Origin: DASZBR01 sp035943935
GTDB taxonomy: Bacteria > Pseudomonadota > Gammaproteobacteria > DASZBR01
Assembly (NCBI GenBank): GCA_035943935.1
Contig: DASZBR010000005.1
Coordinates: forward strand, 79,702 to 143,701
Length of the DNA stretch: 64,000 nt
Direction: 5' to 3'
Made by a program: the position numbers and the translations under genes. Shown one piece after another: positions 1 to 8,041 of the stretch (positions within the stretch are counted from its first letter, which is position 1; each line of letters opens with the position of its first letter). The notes beneath the pieces were generated by a model that saw only the letters and a list, made by a program, of their open reading frames with translations, did no database searches and had not been told where the DNA came from.

Positions 1-323
1 GGTAATTTAACTCCGGCTGCCCAATCGCGCACGGTGCGAAGTGTTGCCGCAACAATATCTGTTTGACCACCGACTATCGTTTCGATTTTGTTAAATTCAA
101 TTTTGTTCCATTTGATTCTTTTCCAGTTGCCATGTTCTGCCAATCGTCGTATCCAACGTAACTCAACATAGGCGCGTCGATTTAATACTTCTTCCCATTC
201 ACCTTGCCTGATCATCAACCAGAGGAGCCGTCGAAAATTTCGCCGTAAATCCACGTTCGCCTGTTTATCCGGTTTTTTGAATAGTAATTTCAAGAAATTG
301 GGAAGCATTTTGGTTAGTTCCAT
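1..323 (-). CDS. Unknown protein, 3' end cut by window edge
   Basis: An open minus-strand frame runs from ATG at 323 to the window edge, about 107 codons without a stop. The visible part is basic and rich in Arg, Trp and Leu (it begins MELTKMLPNF and contains RRNFRRLLWLMIRQGEWEE). It has no signal peptide or membrane segment. I do not recognise the family. No strong Shine-Dalgarno precedes the ATG, so the start is uncertain. It lies on the same strand as the four-gene operon that ends at 423, but about 100 bases separate them, so co-transcription is unclear. Confidence 0.55.
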   Translation of the reverse strand, partial: MELTKMLPNFLKLLFKKPDKQANVDLRRNFRRLLWLMIRQGEWEEVLNRRAYVELRWIRRLAEHGNWKRIKWNKIEFNKIETIVGGQTDIVAATLRTVRDWAAGVKL

Positions 324-422
324 GCTCAAATTTTAATGGTAACCCGCGGGGAGGGTTTGTCAAAGAGGCAAGTATTCAATTTTTGTATAGTTGATTTATT
401 TAACCATTTTCCAGCGTGCACG

Positions 423-722
423 TTATATTTTTTTCCACACAGTCATCTCAATCGGCGTTGCGAGCATATCACCAATTTTTGCGACCGCGGCTTGTATATG
501 CGGTGATTGGCTGTGTTTATCGAGAGCCGCTTTGGTCGTCCATGTTTCATGGAACATAAATTTTGCAGGATTATCAGGACTGTTGTGGAAATCATAATTA
601 AGGCAACCGTTTTCTTTAAGACAAGGCGCAATCAATCCGTATAATAAATCATGCAGCATTTTTTCTTTGCCGGGTTTGGCTTCAAATGTAACGACTACGG
701 TGCAAGGGATGTTTTGTGTCAT
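423..722 (-). CDS. ABM-fold (YgiN-like) monooxygenase
   Basis: A 99-residue protein matching the antibiotic-biosynthesis monooxygenase fold: an N-terminal beta strand (TVVVTFEAKPGKE), a helix, a YDFHNSPDNP hairpin, then FMFHETWTTKAALDKHSQSPH, the usual signature of the YgiN/ABM family. Such small dimeric proteins oxidise quinol-like substrates or act on reactive intermediates without a cofactor. It is the last gene of a minus-strand operon. Its ATG overlaps the stop of the ornithine cyclodeaminase-like gene by 4 bases, implying translational coupling. The substrate is not deducible. Confidence 0.8.
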   Translation of the reverse strand: MTQNIPCTVVVTFEAKPGKEKMLHDLLYGLIAPCLKENGCLNYDFHNSPDNPAKFMFHETWTTKAALDKHSQSPHIQAAVAKIGDMLATPIEMTVWKKI

Positions 723-1678
723 TTGGGGTCTCCTGATATAAACGCATTATAAACCGCTTTTGCGATTTGAATATCCTGAACCGCTAATCCTGTTAAATCT
801 GCGATGGTTATTTGATCCTCTGTCGTACGGCCTTTATGTTTGCCAGAAATAATATTGCCTAATTCCAGAATCTGATTTGGGTTAATGATGTTGTTGTGGA
901 GAGCATGTGCTATATCGCCTCTTTCGCTACATTGGGAAATGCTATCGGCGACGATAATATCTGCTTTGCCAAAAACAGCTTCATCCAATTCTTGTTTGTG
1001 CGGCGAGTCTGCGCCAATAGCCGTAATATGCGTGCCCGGTTTGATGTGTTCAGCAAATAATAGGGGTTGTATTGAAGGCGTTGCGGTGATAATAAAATTA
1101 CAGCTCGAGGCAAGCTCACCTATTGTTTGAGCAATCTGAATATTAAAATTATTACTAAGAAAATATTTTTGAAATTCTAGGGTTTGGATGTGATCTCTGC
1201 CAAAAATCATGACGTCTTTGCAAGAAATAACTTTTTTTAAATAATCTAATTGGAGTCTGGCTTGTGTGCCTGTGCCAATAATGCCAATTTTATTAACCTT
1301 TTTTGGTGCGAGATGTTTGGCCACAATTGCACCTGCTGCAGCAGTTCTGATATTCGTCAAATAACCTTCGTCCAATAAAATACTTAAGAGCTCACCTGTT
1401 TTTTGATTAAAAATTAACATCAGGCCGTTGCTAGACGGTAACTGCAATTTGGGATTTTCATAAAAACCCGACGCTACTTTTATTACATAATAATCATCTT
1501 GTTTAATATAACCATATTTAATATGCACATCGCCGGGCGGATCTTTAAAAAGTAGTTCGCCAACGGGAGGAATAACAACTTGCCAATTTGAAAAAGCAAC
1601 AAAACCTGCTTCAATGGCAGGTATAATATTGATTGAGTTGAGTAGGGTTTTTATTTGGTCGAGATTAATGATTTTCAT
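719..1678 (-). CDS. Ornithine cyclodeaminase / mu-crystallin family protein
   Basis: A 319-residue NAD(P)-binding protein of the OCD/mu-crystallin family. Visible family features are Lys68 in IKVASG, the RTAAAGA segment near 111-117, the Rossmann loop GTGTQA at 135-140, and Asp218 in IGADSPHKQELDE. Members include ornithine cyclodeaminase, alanine dehydrogenases, ketimine reductases and EutC. It lies directly behind a threonine dehydratase-like gene (4-base overlap), the order also seen for the EutB/EutC-type pair. The context suggests catabolism or racemisation of an amino or imino acid; ectoine itself is only one possibility because no ectoine transporter or hydrolase is present here. Confidence 0.85.
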   Translation of the reverse strand: MKIINLDQIKTLLNSINIIPAIEAGFVAFSNWQVVIPPVGELLFKDPPGDVHIKYGYIKQDDYYVIKVASGFYENPKLQLPSSNGLMLIFNQKTGELLSILLDEGYLTNIRTAAAGAIVAKHLAPKKVNKIGIIGTGTQARLQLDYLKKVISCKDVMIFGRDHIQTLEFQKYFLSNNFNIQIAQTIGELASSCNFIITATPSIQPLLFAEHIKPGTHITAIGADSPHKQELDEAVFGKADIIVADSISQCSERGDIAHALHNNIINPNQILELGNIISGKHKGRTTEDQITIADLTGLAVQDIQIAKAVYNAFISGDPK

Positions 1679-2583
1679 ATATTTCCGCCGCTTAATAGGA
1701 CGACTGTATTTTTGTTTTCAAATAATTTCGCGTTTTTGATAAGCGATGCTAATGCAACACCGGCGGCACCTTCTACTTTTAAATGATCTGTTTTAATAAG
1801 TGTAGTCATGGCGTTTTGGATTTCTGACTCAGAGACTAAAATATAATCATCGACATATTTTTGGCAGAATTCAAAGGTAATTGATCCCGCTTCTATTCCA
1901 CCCGCTGTTGCGTCGGATAACGTTGGCAATGTTTCCATATCCAGTATTTTTCCGGCTTTTATGGATTCGCTCATGACGGGTGAGTTTTCAGGCAAACAGC
2001 CAATGATTTTTGTTTTGGGTGAAACGGATTTGATATATCCGGCAATACCAGAAATTAATCCACCGCCGCCAATGGGAACAAATATGGCATCAATTGTATT
2101 TAATTGTTTTGTGAGTTCTAATCCAATGGTTCCTTGGCCTGCGATGATATCAATATCGTTATACGGCGAAACATAAATCATATTATGTTGCTTTGCGTAT
2201 TCCAGAGCATGAAGTTCCGTTTGCATACAATCTGTCCCATAAAATTCAAGCGGAGCGTTGTAATGGCGAATATTGCTGATTTTTTTGGGGGACGCATTTT
2301 CAGGAACAAAGATAATTCCGGGTATATTTAAAGTCTTTAAACCATAGGCAACCGCTGCGCCGTGATTGCCCGTTGATGCGGTTACTATTCCCTGTTTGCG
2401 TTGTGAGGGCGTTAAAGAAAGCAATTTATTAAACGCACCTCTAACTTTAAAAGCTCCCGTATGCTGAAGGTTTTCGCATTTTAAATAAGTATTGAGTGAT
2501 GCAGAAAATTTTAACGGCGTTTCAGATATATACGGCCGTATGTGAGCTTCTGCTGAAAGTACAGCTTTTTGAATGTTATTCAT
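1675..2583 (-). CDS. Threonine dehydratase-like PLP enzyme (fold type II)
   Basis: A 302-residue PLP enzyme of the serine/threonine dehydratase family without a C-terminal ACT domain, hence not a biosynthetic IlvA. Lys46 in HTGAFKVRGA is the expected Schiff-base lysine. STGNHG at 70-75 and GGGGL at 172-176 form the substrate and phosphate loops, and LSGGN closes the protein. Expected chemistry is beta-elimination of a hydroxy-amino acid to a keto acid, or racemisation as in serine-racemase-like relatives. It overlaps its upstream regulator and its downstream OCD-like partner by 4 bases each. Confidence 0.87.
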   Translation of the reverse strand: MNNIQKAVLSAEAHIRPYISETPLKFSASLNTYLKCENLQHTGAFKVRGAFNKLLSLTPSQRKQGIVTASTGNHGAAVAYGLKTLNIPGIIFVPENASPKKISNIRHYNAPLEFYGTDCMQTELHALEYAKQHNMIYVSPYNDIDIIAGQGTIGLELTKQLNTIDAIFVPIGGGGLISGIAGYIKSVSPKTKIIGCLPENSPVMSESIKAGKILDMETLPTLSDATAGGIEAGSITFEFCQKYVDDYILVSESEIQNAMTTLIKTDHLKVEGAAGVALASLIKNAKLFENKNTVVLLSGGNI

Positions 2584-3188
2584 GATTTTACTCCCAAATA
2601 GTTATATACCGTTGCTCTTGAGATATTAATAATTTGAGCAATATAACTAGCTGAATTTTTACCCGTGAAAGCGCCGATGTGATGTAAGTGTTCAATGAGC
2701 TTTTGTTTTTCGGGGCGGCTCAATGTTTCAAGCGCGAGATGATGTTTGCTTAAATAGCTGTGTATATAGTGATTAATTCTTTCTTTCCAATCATCTTTAA
2801 ATAACGGCGCAGGTTGTGTGTTAATTTGCCCATATTGAGTAAAGGCTGAAATCAATTGGCTAAATTTTTCAAACAGGGAAAGATCCAGATTAATGCATAG
2901 CATTCCGACGGCGTGATTGTTTTCATCACGAATGATGCTGCTGACGGATTTAAGTTTTTTGCCATCCCAATTGATTTTTTCATAAGGGCCAACACAATCT
3001 TCCAATGTGGCCATTTCTTCTTCTTTCGTAAATAACGATGAATCACCCACTCTGCGTTTGGAGAAGGGATGATAAATGGCGACGATTTTATTTTGCTTGA
3101 TGTCATGTACAACGACTTCAGCATGCGGATGTAATAATCGCTGAATGGCTTCGGCGGTCGGTAGAAATGCTTTGATGGCTCGTTTCAT
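2580..3188 (-). CDS. YheO/DauR-like PAS-HTH transcriptional regulator
   Basis: A 202-residue regulator with an N-terminal YheO-like PAS domain (about 10-120, containing HPHAEVVVHDIKQNKIVAI and a GMLCINLD strand) and a C-terminal helix-turn-helix (about 160-200, ending in ISRATVYNYLG). DauR and YheO proteins of this class control D-amino-acid and related catabolic operons. Here the regulator is the first gene of the operon it probably controls, with its stop overlapping the dehydratase start. It is transcribed away from the winged-helix/nucleotidyltransferase cassette; the palindrome at 3275-3339 lies in the shared 167-base gap but is closer to that cassette. Confidence 0.83.
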   Translation of the reverse strand: MKRAIKAFLPTAEAIQRLLHPHAEVVVHDIKQNKIVAIYHPFSKRRVGDSSLFTKEEEMATLEDCVGPYEKINWDGKKLKSVSSIIRDENNHAVGMLCINLDLSLFEKFSQLISAFTQYGQINTQPAPLFKDDWKERINHYIHSYLSKHHLALETLSRPEKQKLIEHLHHIGAFTGKNSASYIAQIINISRATVYNYLGVKS

Positions 3189-3274
3189 AGGGCGTTCCCA
3201 AAATTTGAATTTAGCTACAATAGTCTAATTTAGATTTATTTGTCAATAATTGCTTTCTAGTGCTTATCCTGGCC

Positions 3275-3339
3275 TGGCACAGCGCCATCGTTCGCGGTTC
3301 GCGAACTGCGAACGTTTGTGCTATAGTTTACCTGTGCCA
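3275..3339. promoter_or_regulatory. Nested palindrome upstream of winged-helix/NTase cassette
   Basis: The core at 3289-3314 is an almost perfect dyad: half-site GTTCGC, palindrome GTTCGCGAAC, then half-site GCGAAC. It is enclosed by an outer inverted repeat of 8 bases (TGGCACAG at 3275-3282, CTGTGCCA at 3332-3339). A TATAGT hexamer at 3322-3327 could be the -10 box of the cassette, so a protein bound to the dyad would overlap the promoter. The likely binder is the winged-helix protein encoded from 3356; this is inferred. Confidence 0.6.
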
Positions 3340-3355
3340 CTTAAGGAAGATTGAT

Positions 3356-3883
3356 ATGTTAAAGCCTCAAGATTGTATGATTCTTGTAAAGCTGTTGGCT
3401 AATCCCTCTGCGGATTGGTCTCAGCGCGAATTAGCTAAATTGTTATGTATTAGCTTGGCAGAGGTAAATGCAGGCATTAAGCGACTCGGAGAAGCGGGTC
3501 TGTTGAGAAAAGACAAACAGGGACAGCTGTATCCAAACATCAATGCTGCGGAAGAATTTCTGATCAGCGGCATTAAATTTTTCTTCCCGGGAACTCTTGG
3601 TGAATACACGCGGGGAATTCCCACGGGTATTGCAGCTCCATTATTTCATAGCAAAATCGTGCTAGGAAATGATCCGATTCCAGTGTGGCCAGATGCGTTG
3701 GGTGACAATCGTGGAGTTGCATTGGCGCCTATTTATCCCTCAATACCAAAAGCGCTGCGAGATAATCCAGATAAGCTGTTTTATGAGATGTTGGTATTAA
3801 TTGATGTGATTAGACTGAGTCGTCCACGGGAACGGGAAATGGCAGAAAAACTTTTAAGAGAAAGGTTGAGGCATGCAAAGTAA
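3356..3883 (+). CDS. Winged-helix DNA-binding protein, probable antitoxin-type partner
   Basis: A 175-residue protein whose N-terminal 75 residues form a MarR/winged-helix-like domain (DWSQRELAKLLCISLAEVN then a recognition-helix segment and a basic wing). The remainder is unassigned. I start it at ATG 3356, which has an AAGGAAG Shine-Dalgarno; an upstream GTG at 3260 would run through the palindrome and is unlikely. Its stop overlaps the nucleotidyltransferase start by 11 bases. A winged-helix gene coupled to a nucleotidyltransferase is the layout of AbiE-like toxin-antitoxin systems, so autoregulation through the upstream palindrome is expected but unproven. Confidence 0.7.
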   Translation: MLKPQDCMILVKLLANPSADWSQRELAKLLCISLAEVNAGIKRLGEAGLLRKDKQGQLYPNINAAEEFLISGIKFFFPGTLGEYTRGIPTGIAAPLFHSKIVLGNDPIPVWPDALGDNRGVALAPIYPSIPKALRDNPDKLFYEMLVLIDVIRLSRPREREMAEKLLRERLRHAK

Positions 3884-4586
3884 AGAATCAGCAAAATTAG
3901 CAAATATAAGAATGTTGGAATTTATTGCATCGAAATTAGGATCGTTACGTGATGAAGTAGTATTTCTTGGCGGATGTACAACAGCGCTATTTATTGATGA
4001 TCCCAATATACCGGATGTTCGCTATACCGTTGATGTGGACTGTATTATCGATGTGCTTTCATTAAATCAATACCATCAGTTAGAGAAAAAACTTAAACAG
4101 TTAGGTTTTAAGCAATCTTTATCTGAGAAAGTGATTTGTCGTTGGCATTATGATGATGCTGTTTTAGATGTGATGCCCACTGACGAAAAAATATTAGGAT
4201 TTTCAAACCGCTGGTATAAAGAGGCAATTAAACATTCAAGTAATTATGTCTTATCCAAAGGAAATAACATCAAAACAGTATCTGCCGCTTATTTTCTTGC
4301 GACTAAAATAGAAGCATTTAAAACACGGGGTAAATCCGATTATTATGCCAGTCGTGATTTTGAGGATATTGTTTCGGTATTAGACGGTCGTTCTGTGTTG
4401 GCAGAAGATATAAAAAATTCAAAAGAATCCTTAAAAAATTATCTTATTCAGGCACTTACAGATATTTACCATAATCCATCATTCAAGGGTGCAATTCCTG
4501 GTCATTTTGTGCAATACGGAAAGTTGGCAGAAGACAGAATTGAATTGCTTGAACAAAAAATAATGGCAATTATACAAGGCTCGTAA
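3873..4586 (+). CDS. Nucleotidyltransferase, AbiEii-like (candidate toxin)
   Basis: A 237-residue nucleotidyltransferase-fold protein. GG at 33-34 followed by CTTALF, the DxD pair Asp54/Asp56 in VDVDC, and a third acidic residue near Asp99 (VLDVMPTD) reproduce the catalytic signature. The later segment KIEAFKTRG followed by YYASRDFEDIV resembles the K...R...D region of AbiEii/COG-type minimal nucleotidyltransferases. Proteins of this class nucleotidylate tRNA or proteins. It is coupled to the winged-helix gene upstream and lies 4 bases ahead of a phosphoesterase gene. Length is shorter than typical AbiEii (about 300), so it may be a distinct subfamily. Confidence 0.72.
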   Translation: MQSKESAKLANIRMLEFIASKLGSLRDEVVFLGGCTTALFIDDPNIPDVRYTVDVDCIIDVLSLNQYHQLEKKLKQLGFKQSLSEKVICRWHYDDAVLDVMPTDEKILGFSNRWYKEAIKHSSNYVLSKGNNIKTVSAAYFLATKIEAFKTRGKSDYYASRDFEDIVSVLDGRSVLAEDIKNSKESLKNYLIQALTDIYHNPSFKGAIPGHFVQYGKLAEDRIELLEQKIMAIIQGS

Positions 4587-4590
4587 TGTT

Positions 4591-5409
4591 ATGAAATTAG
4601 CGTGGTTAACAGATATTCATCTCAATTTTCTTGATGAAGATGCTCGTAAACTATTTTATCGGGAAATTTTAAATACAAATTCCGATGGTGTTTTAATCAG
4701 CGGGGATATTGCGGAGGCGCCTTCTCTTGTTTATTTATTGAATGAGATAGCGGATTGCATTAGAAAACCTATTTATTTCATATTAGGCAACCATGATTAT
4801 TATAAAGGCAATATCAAGGATGTGCGTGATTCAATGGTCGAATTATCTAGCATGAATGACAATTTATTTTGGTTGCCAGTATCTGGTTTACAATTATTAG
4901 GAAATAATACCGTTTTATTGGGGCAAGATGGCTGGGCGGATGGGCGATTCGGTGATTATGAAAACAGTAGAGTTGCTCTCAACGATAGTCGATTGATTGC
5001 TGATTTATTTCAAGAAAAAATTCTGGGAAAATCTCTCTTATTAACAAAGATGCGTAAGCTTGCGGATGCTGATGCAGTACGGCTTAAAAATGATTTGCGC
5101 CAGGCGGTCAGCAAATCTCCAAAGAAAATCATTGTATTGACTCACGTGCCTCCCTTCAAAGAAACTTGTTTGCACATGGGAGAGATGAGTGGCGATGATT
5201 GGTTGCCCTATTTCAGCTCCAAAATTGTTGGAGATCTATTGCTAGAAACAGCAAATAAATATCCGCTTGTTGATTTTTTGGTGTTGTGTGGACATACGCA
5301 TAGCGAAGCGAGTTACCAGGCTTTGTCGAATTTGACGGTAAAAGTAGGGCAAGCAGAGTATGGTCAACCACGGGTGCAAGAAATTATGGATTCAGATTTC
5401 ATATTTTAG
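4591..5409 (+). CDS. Calcineurin-like metallophosphoesterase
   Basis: A 272-residue metallophosphoesterase with the full metal-binding set: Asp8-x-His10 (TDIHLN), Asp39 (SGDIAE), GNHD at 66-69, LTHVPP, and GHTH near the end. There is no signal peptide, so it is cytosolic. It begins 4 bases after the nucleotidyltransferase stop and is probably co-translated with it. Pairing with a nucleotidyltransferase suggests it could hydrolyse the bond or product that enzyme makes, but this is inference; it could equally be a nuclease or nucleotide phosphodiesterase of the defence type. Confidence 0.85.
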   Translation: MKLAWLTDIHLNFLDEDARKLFYREILNTNSDGVLISGDIAEAPSLVYLLNEIADCIRKPIYFILGNHDYYKGNIKDVRDSMVELSSMNDNLFWLPVSGLQLLGNNTVLLGQDGWADGRFGDYENSRVALNDSRLIADLFQEKILGKSLLLTKMRKLADADAVRLKNDLRQAVSKSPKKIIVLTHVPPFKETCLHMGEMSGDDWLPYFSSKIVGDLLLETANKYPLVDFLVLCGHTHSEASYQALSNLTVKVGQAEYGQPRVQEIMDSDFIF

Positions 5410-5452
5410 ATTGACGATTATTGTGGCGGCGGTCGATTCCATTTTTAGCTAC

Positions 5453-5863
5453 CTATTTCTTTGCTTCGTCGTATTCCCGAAAAGCGTCTTCAGCCAACTG
5501 AGAGGCAACAATCACTTTGGGTACGCCAATGTACAGGGTTAATAAGATTAATAACTCTTTAATCTGGTCTTTAGACATGCCCAAATTTAATAGGCAGGTT
5601 ATATGTGCTTTTATCTCAGAATGGACCGTGCAGGAGGTAATCAAGGAGGAAAGCGTGGCGATTTCTTTTTCGCGATCAGTCAGAGTAGGCGTTTTATTTT
5701 TCCAAATATCATTCAGGCCTGTAGAGACTACAACATCCGCTAATGCAGGCGAAAAAGCATAGAGTTTTTCCAGGATCGCAATATGCTTGGGATCATATTT
5801 GCTCAGAAAATAGTCAATGCCTTTTTTATAGCTTTCACTGTTTTTGTAATCAGGTGTGGTCAT
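5453..5863 (-). CDS. Carboxymuconolactone decarboxylase-family protein
   Basis: A 136-residue, all-helical CMD-family protein. The signature region is SSLITSCTVHSEIKAHI, followed by LLNLGMSKDQIKELLILL, closer to PcaC-type decarboxylases than to AhpD because the CxxC pair is replaced by Cys-x-x-His. ATG 5863 is preceded by GGAG at good spacing; a TTG 21 bases upstream is rejected. The gene is convergent with the phosphoesterase and divergent from the cupin gene at 5922. Function probably concerns decarboxylation or peroxide chemistry; the substrate is unknown. Confidence 0.78.
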   Translation of the reverse strand: MTTPDYKNSESYKKGIDYFLSKYDPKHIAILEKLYAFSPALADVVVSTGLNDIWKNKTPTLTDREKEIATLSSLITSCTVHSEIKAHITCLLNLGMSKDQIKELLILLTLYIGVPKVIVASQLAEDAFREYDEAKK

Positions 5864-5921
5864 GGATTTCGCTCCGGTAGTCAACTAGAATGCTTTTCAC
5901 CATATTACAGAGGATACTTCA

Positions 5922-6335
5922 ATGAATAAAGATTTGGGTGTTATTCCGCATATATTTGATCACTATAAAGCGATGCCGATAGTGTATGATTTTGACAATA
6001 TGCCCATCGAAAAACTGTCCGACAAGGTTTCTCGGCAATATATTTATTCGGGCCAATCCATGTTAGTGAAATGGATTTTAAAAAAGGGTGCAGAAGTGCC
6101 GTTGCACCATCACGTCAACGAACAAATTTCATGGATTACACAAGGTTCTGTGAGGATTTATTCACAAGGCAAAGAATTTATTGTCAAAGCCGGTGGAGTC
6201 ATTGTTTTTCCGCCACATGTTCCGCATGAATTTTTAGCATTAGAAGATACGATTAATATAGACTTTTTCACGCCAGTTCGCGAAGACTGGATTAATCAAA
6301 GTGCGGATTATTTAAAAAATATCGACAAAAAATAG
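5922..6335 (+). CDS. Cupin-domain protein
   Basis: A 137-residue single-domain cupin. The metal motif is visible as PLHHHVNEQISWITQG (His, His, Glu) and the second motif as FPPHVPHEF (His). Such proteins are dioxygenases, isomerases or small-molecule sensors. It stands 26 bases ahead of the TPP enzyme gene on the same strand and is likely co-transcribed, suggesting action on the same substrate or product. No signal peptide is seen. The substrate is not deducible. Confidence 0.82.
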   Translation: MNKDLGVIPHIFDHYKAMPIVYDFDNMPIEKLSDKVSRQYIYSGQSMLVKWILKKGAEVPLHHHVNEQISWITQGSVRIYSQGKEFIVKAGGVIVFPPHVPHEFLALEDTINIDFFTPVREDWINQSADYLKNIDKK

Positions 6336-6361
6336 AACGGTATTATCTTGGGAGAACACGT

Positions 6362-8038
6362 ATGAAAGCATCAGAATATTTGATTAAATCTTTTATGCTG
6401 GAAGGCGTTAATCATTTATTTATGGTGCCCGGCGGTCATGTGGATAATGTCATGGCAGCATTGGAAAAGTTCCCGGATTTTCAAGGCATTGTGGCAGGGC
6501 ATGAAGGTGGCGCTGCCATGATGGCGGATGGATATTCCAAAGTCAGTGGTAAATTCGGTGTGGCACTCGGGATTGGCGGTCCCGGGATTACCAATATGAT
6601 GACAGGTATTACCACTGCATTGAGTGACCAAACGCCGCTATTTGTTATCACGGGCGATCCTGCTATAGCATTACAAGGCCGTGGTACTTTTCAAGATACC
6701 AGTCCTTCGGGATTTAATGCCAATACGTTTTTAGATCCCGTAACGAATAAACATCTCAGTGTTTATCATGCAGATGCACTAGAATCTCAAGTCAATTTAT
6801 TATGTCGAAATATGTTGGGTATGCATCGCGGTCCTGTTCAACTCAGCATTTCATCCGATGTACAAAAAACTGAGGTTGAGTGTAAACCCATTAAATTACC
6901 TGAGTTGCTGTATCATCCACGTTTTTTAGATCACTCGGCCGCGCAAGAAACAGGACGTTATTTTAAAGGCTCAACAAAAATTGCCATTTTAGCGGGCGCG
7001 GGAAGTTTGCATTCAGACGCAACCGATGCATTGGTGAAATTCGCCGAAACCTATGAAATTCCCGTTGCGACAACATTGGGTGGCAAAAGTGTTTTTCCCG
7101 AAAATCATCGCCTATCGCTCGGCGTTTTTGGATGGTTTGGAAATCCACGCGCAATGGAGACTATATTAAGTGATGATTTAGAGGTATTGATTGTATTGGG
7201 TTCTCATCTTAATCAGATGTCCACCGTAAAATGGTCGCCTAAATTTTTGCCTAAAAAAGCCTTAATTATTAATGATATTGATGCAGGAAGTTATTTTGGT
7301 AATTTTAGGCCAGATTTATTTGTCTTGGGTGATGCCAAGACTTATTTAGAAAACTTAATCCAATCAGCTGAAGATAATTTAGAAAAATCGCGTGCAGCAC
7401 GAAAAAAATGGGTAGACAAAATTACACAAATAAATCCCAATTTTTATGACACCGACGATTTAACCAAAGATGCCGTTCCGTTATATCCCGCGCGTGTAAT
7501 CAAAGCCTTGCGCGACGTTATGCCAAAAAATACGATTTTATTTTCAGGTGAAGGTGCGACCGGTTTTTGTGCGTCACATTATTGGACGTGTTATGGCCCG
7601 GGCCAACATTTTACGCAGGTAAAATCCATGAGTCCGATGGGATGGTCCATTGCCGCAGCCATTGGTGGAAAGTTTGCGAAGCCTGATGTTCCTGTGGTTT
7701 CTATCATTGGTGATGGCAGTATGTTGATGCATGGCTTAGAAATTCAAACCGCGGCGCGTTATAATTTACCTGTTATTTTTGTATCGATGGACAATGGTGC
7801 GCATGGAAATCCGCAATTACGTGCACGCCAAGTCGGTAAATTTGAAACGGAATTTTTAAATTTACCGCATCATGATTGGGTGAAAATTGCAGAGGGTTTG
7901 GGGCTTGTGGGTATTGTCGTTGAGAAACCCGAGCAATTAAAACCTGCTTTTGAACGCGCGCTCAAATTAAACAAGGCGGTATTGATTCATATTAAAGTGG
8001 GTAATTATTCAGCGCCGGTTAAGTTTCCGCCGGTTTAA
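6362..8038 (+). CDS. Thiamine diphosphate-dependent enzyme, acetolactate synthase-like
   Basis: A 558-residue protein with the three-domain layout of TPP enzymes: N-terminal Pyr domain with the catalytic glutamate Glu48 (GHEGGAAMMADGYSK), a central Rossmann-like domain, and a C-terminal PP domain with GDGSMLMHGLEIQTA followed by the magnesium-ligand Asn in SMDNGAHGN. Length matches acetolactate synthase, benzoylformate or oxalyl-CoA decarboxylase relatives. No ilvN-type small subunit is adjacent, so biosynthetic acetolactate synthase is unlikely. A GGGAG ribosome site precedes ATG 6362. It is probably paired with the upstream cupin gene. Substrate unknown. Confidence 0.87.
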   Translation: MKASEYLIKSFMLEGVNHLFMVPGGHVDNVMAALEKFPDFQGIVAGHEGGAAMMADGYSKVSGKFGVALGIGGPGITNMMTGITTALSDQTPLFVITGDPAIALQGRGTFQDTSPSGFNANTFLDPVTNKHLSVYHADALESQVNLLCRNMLGMHRGPVQLSISSDVQKTEVECKPIKLPELLYHPRFLDHSAAQETGRYFKGSTKIAILAGAGSLHSDATDALVKFAETYEIPVATTLGGKSVFPENHRLSLGVFGWFGNPRAMETILSDDLEVLIVLGSHLNQMSTVKWSPKFLPKKALIINDIDAGSYFGNFRPDLFVLGDAKTYLENLIQSAEDNLEKSRAARKKWVDKITQINPNFYDTDDLTKDAVPLYPARVIKALRDVMPKNTILFSGEGATGFCASHYWTCYGPGQHFTQVKSMSPMGWSIAAAIGGKFAKPDVPVVSIIGDGSMLMHGLEIQTAARYNLPVIFVSMDNGAHGNPQLRARQVGKFETEFLNLPHHDWVKIAEGLGLVGIVVEKPEQLKPAFERALKLNKAVLIHIKVGNYSAPVKFPPV

Positions 8039-8041
8039 ATT

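Noticed and set aside
3260..3355. N-terminal extension of the winged-helix protein from GTG 3260
   Set aside because: It would run through the palindrome and -10-like element and has no ribosome site; ATG 3356 has a good one.
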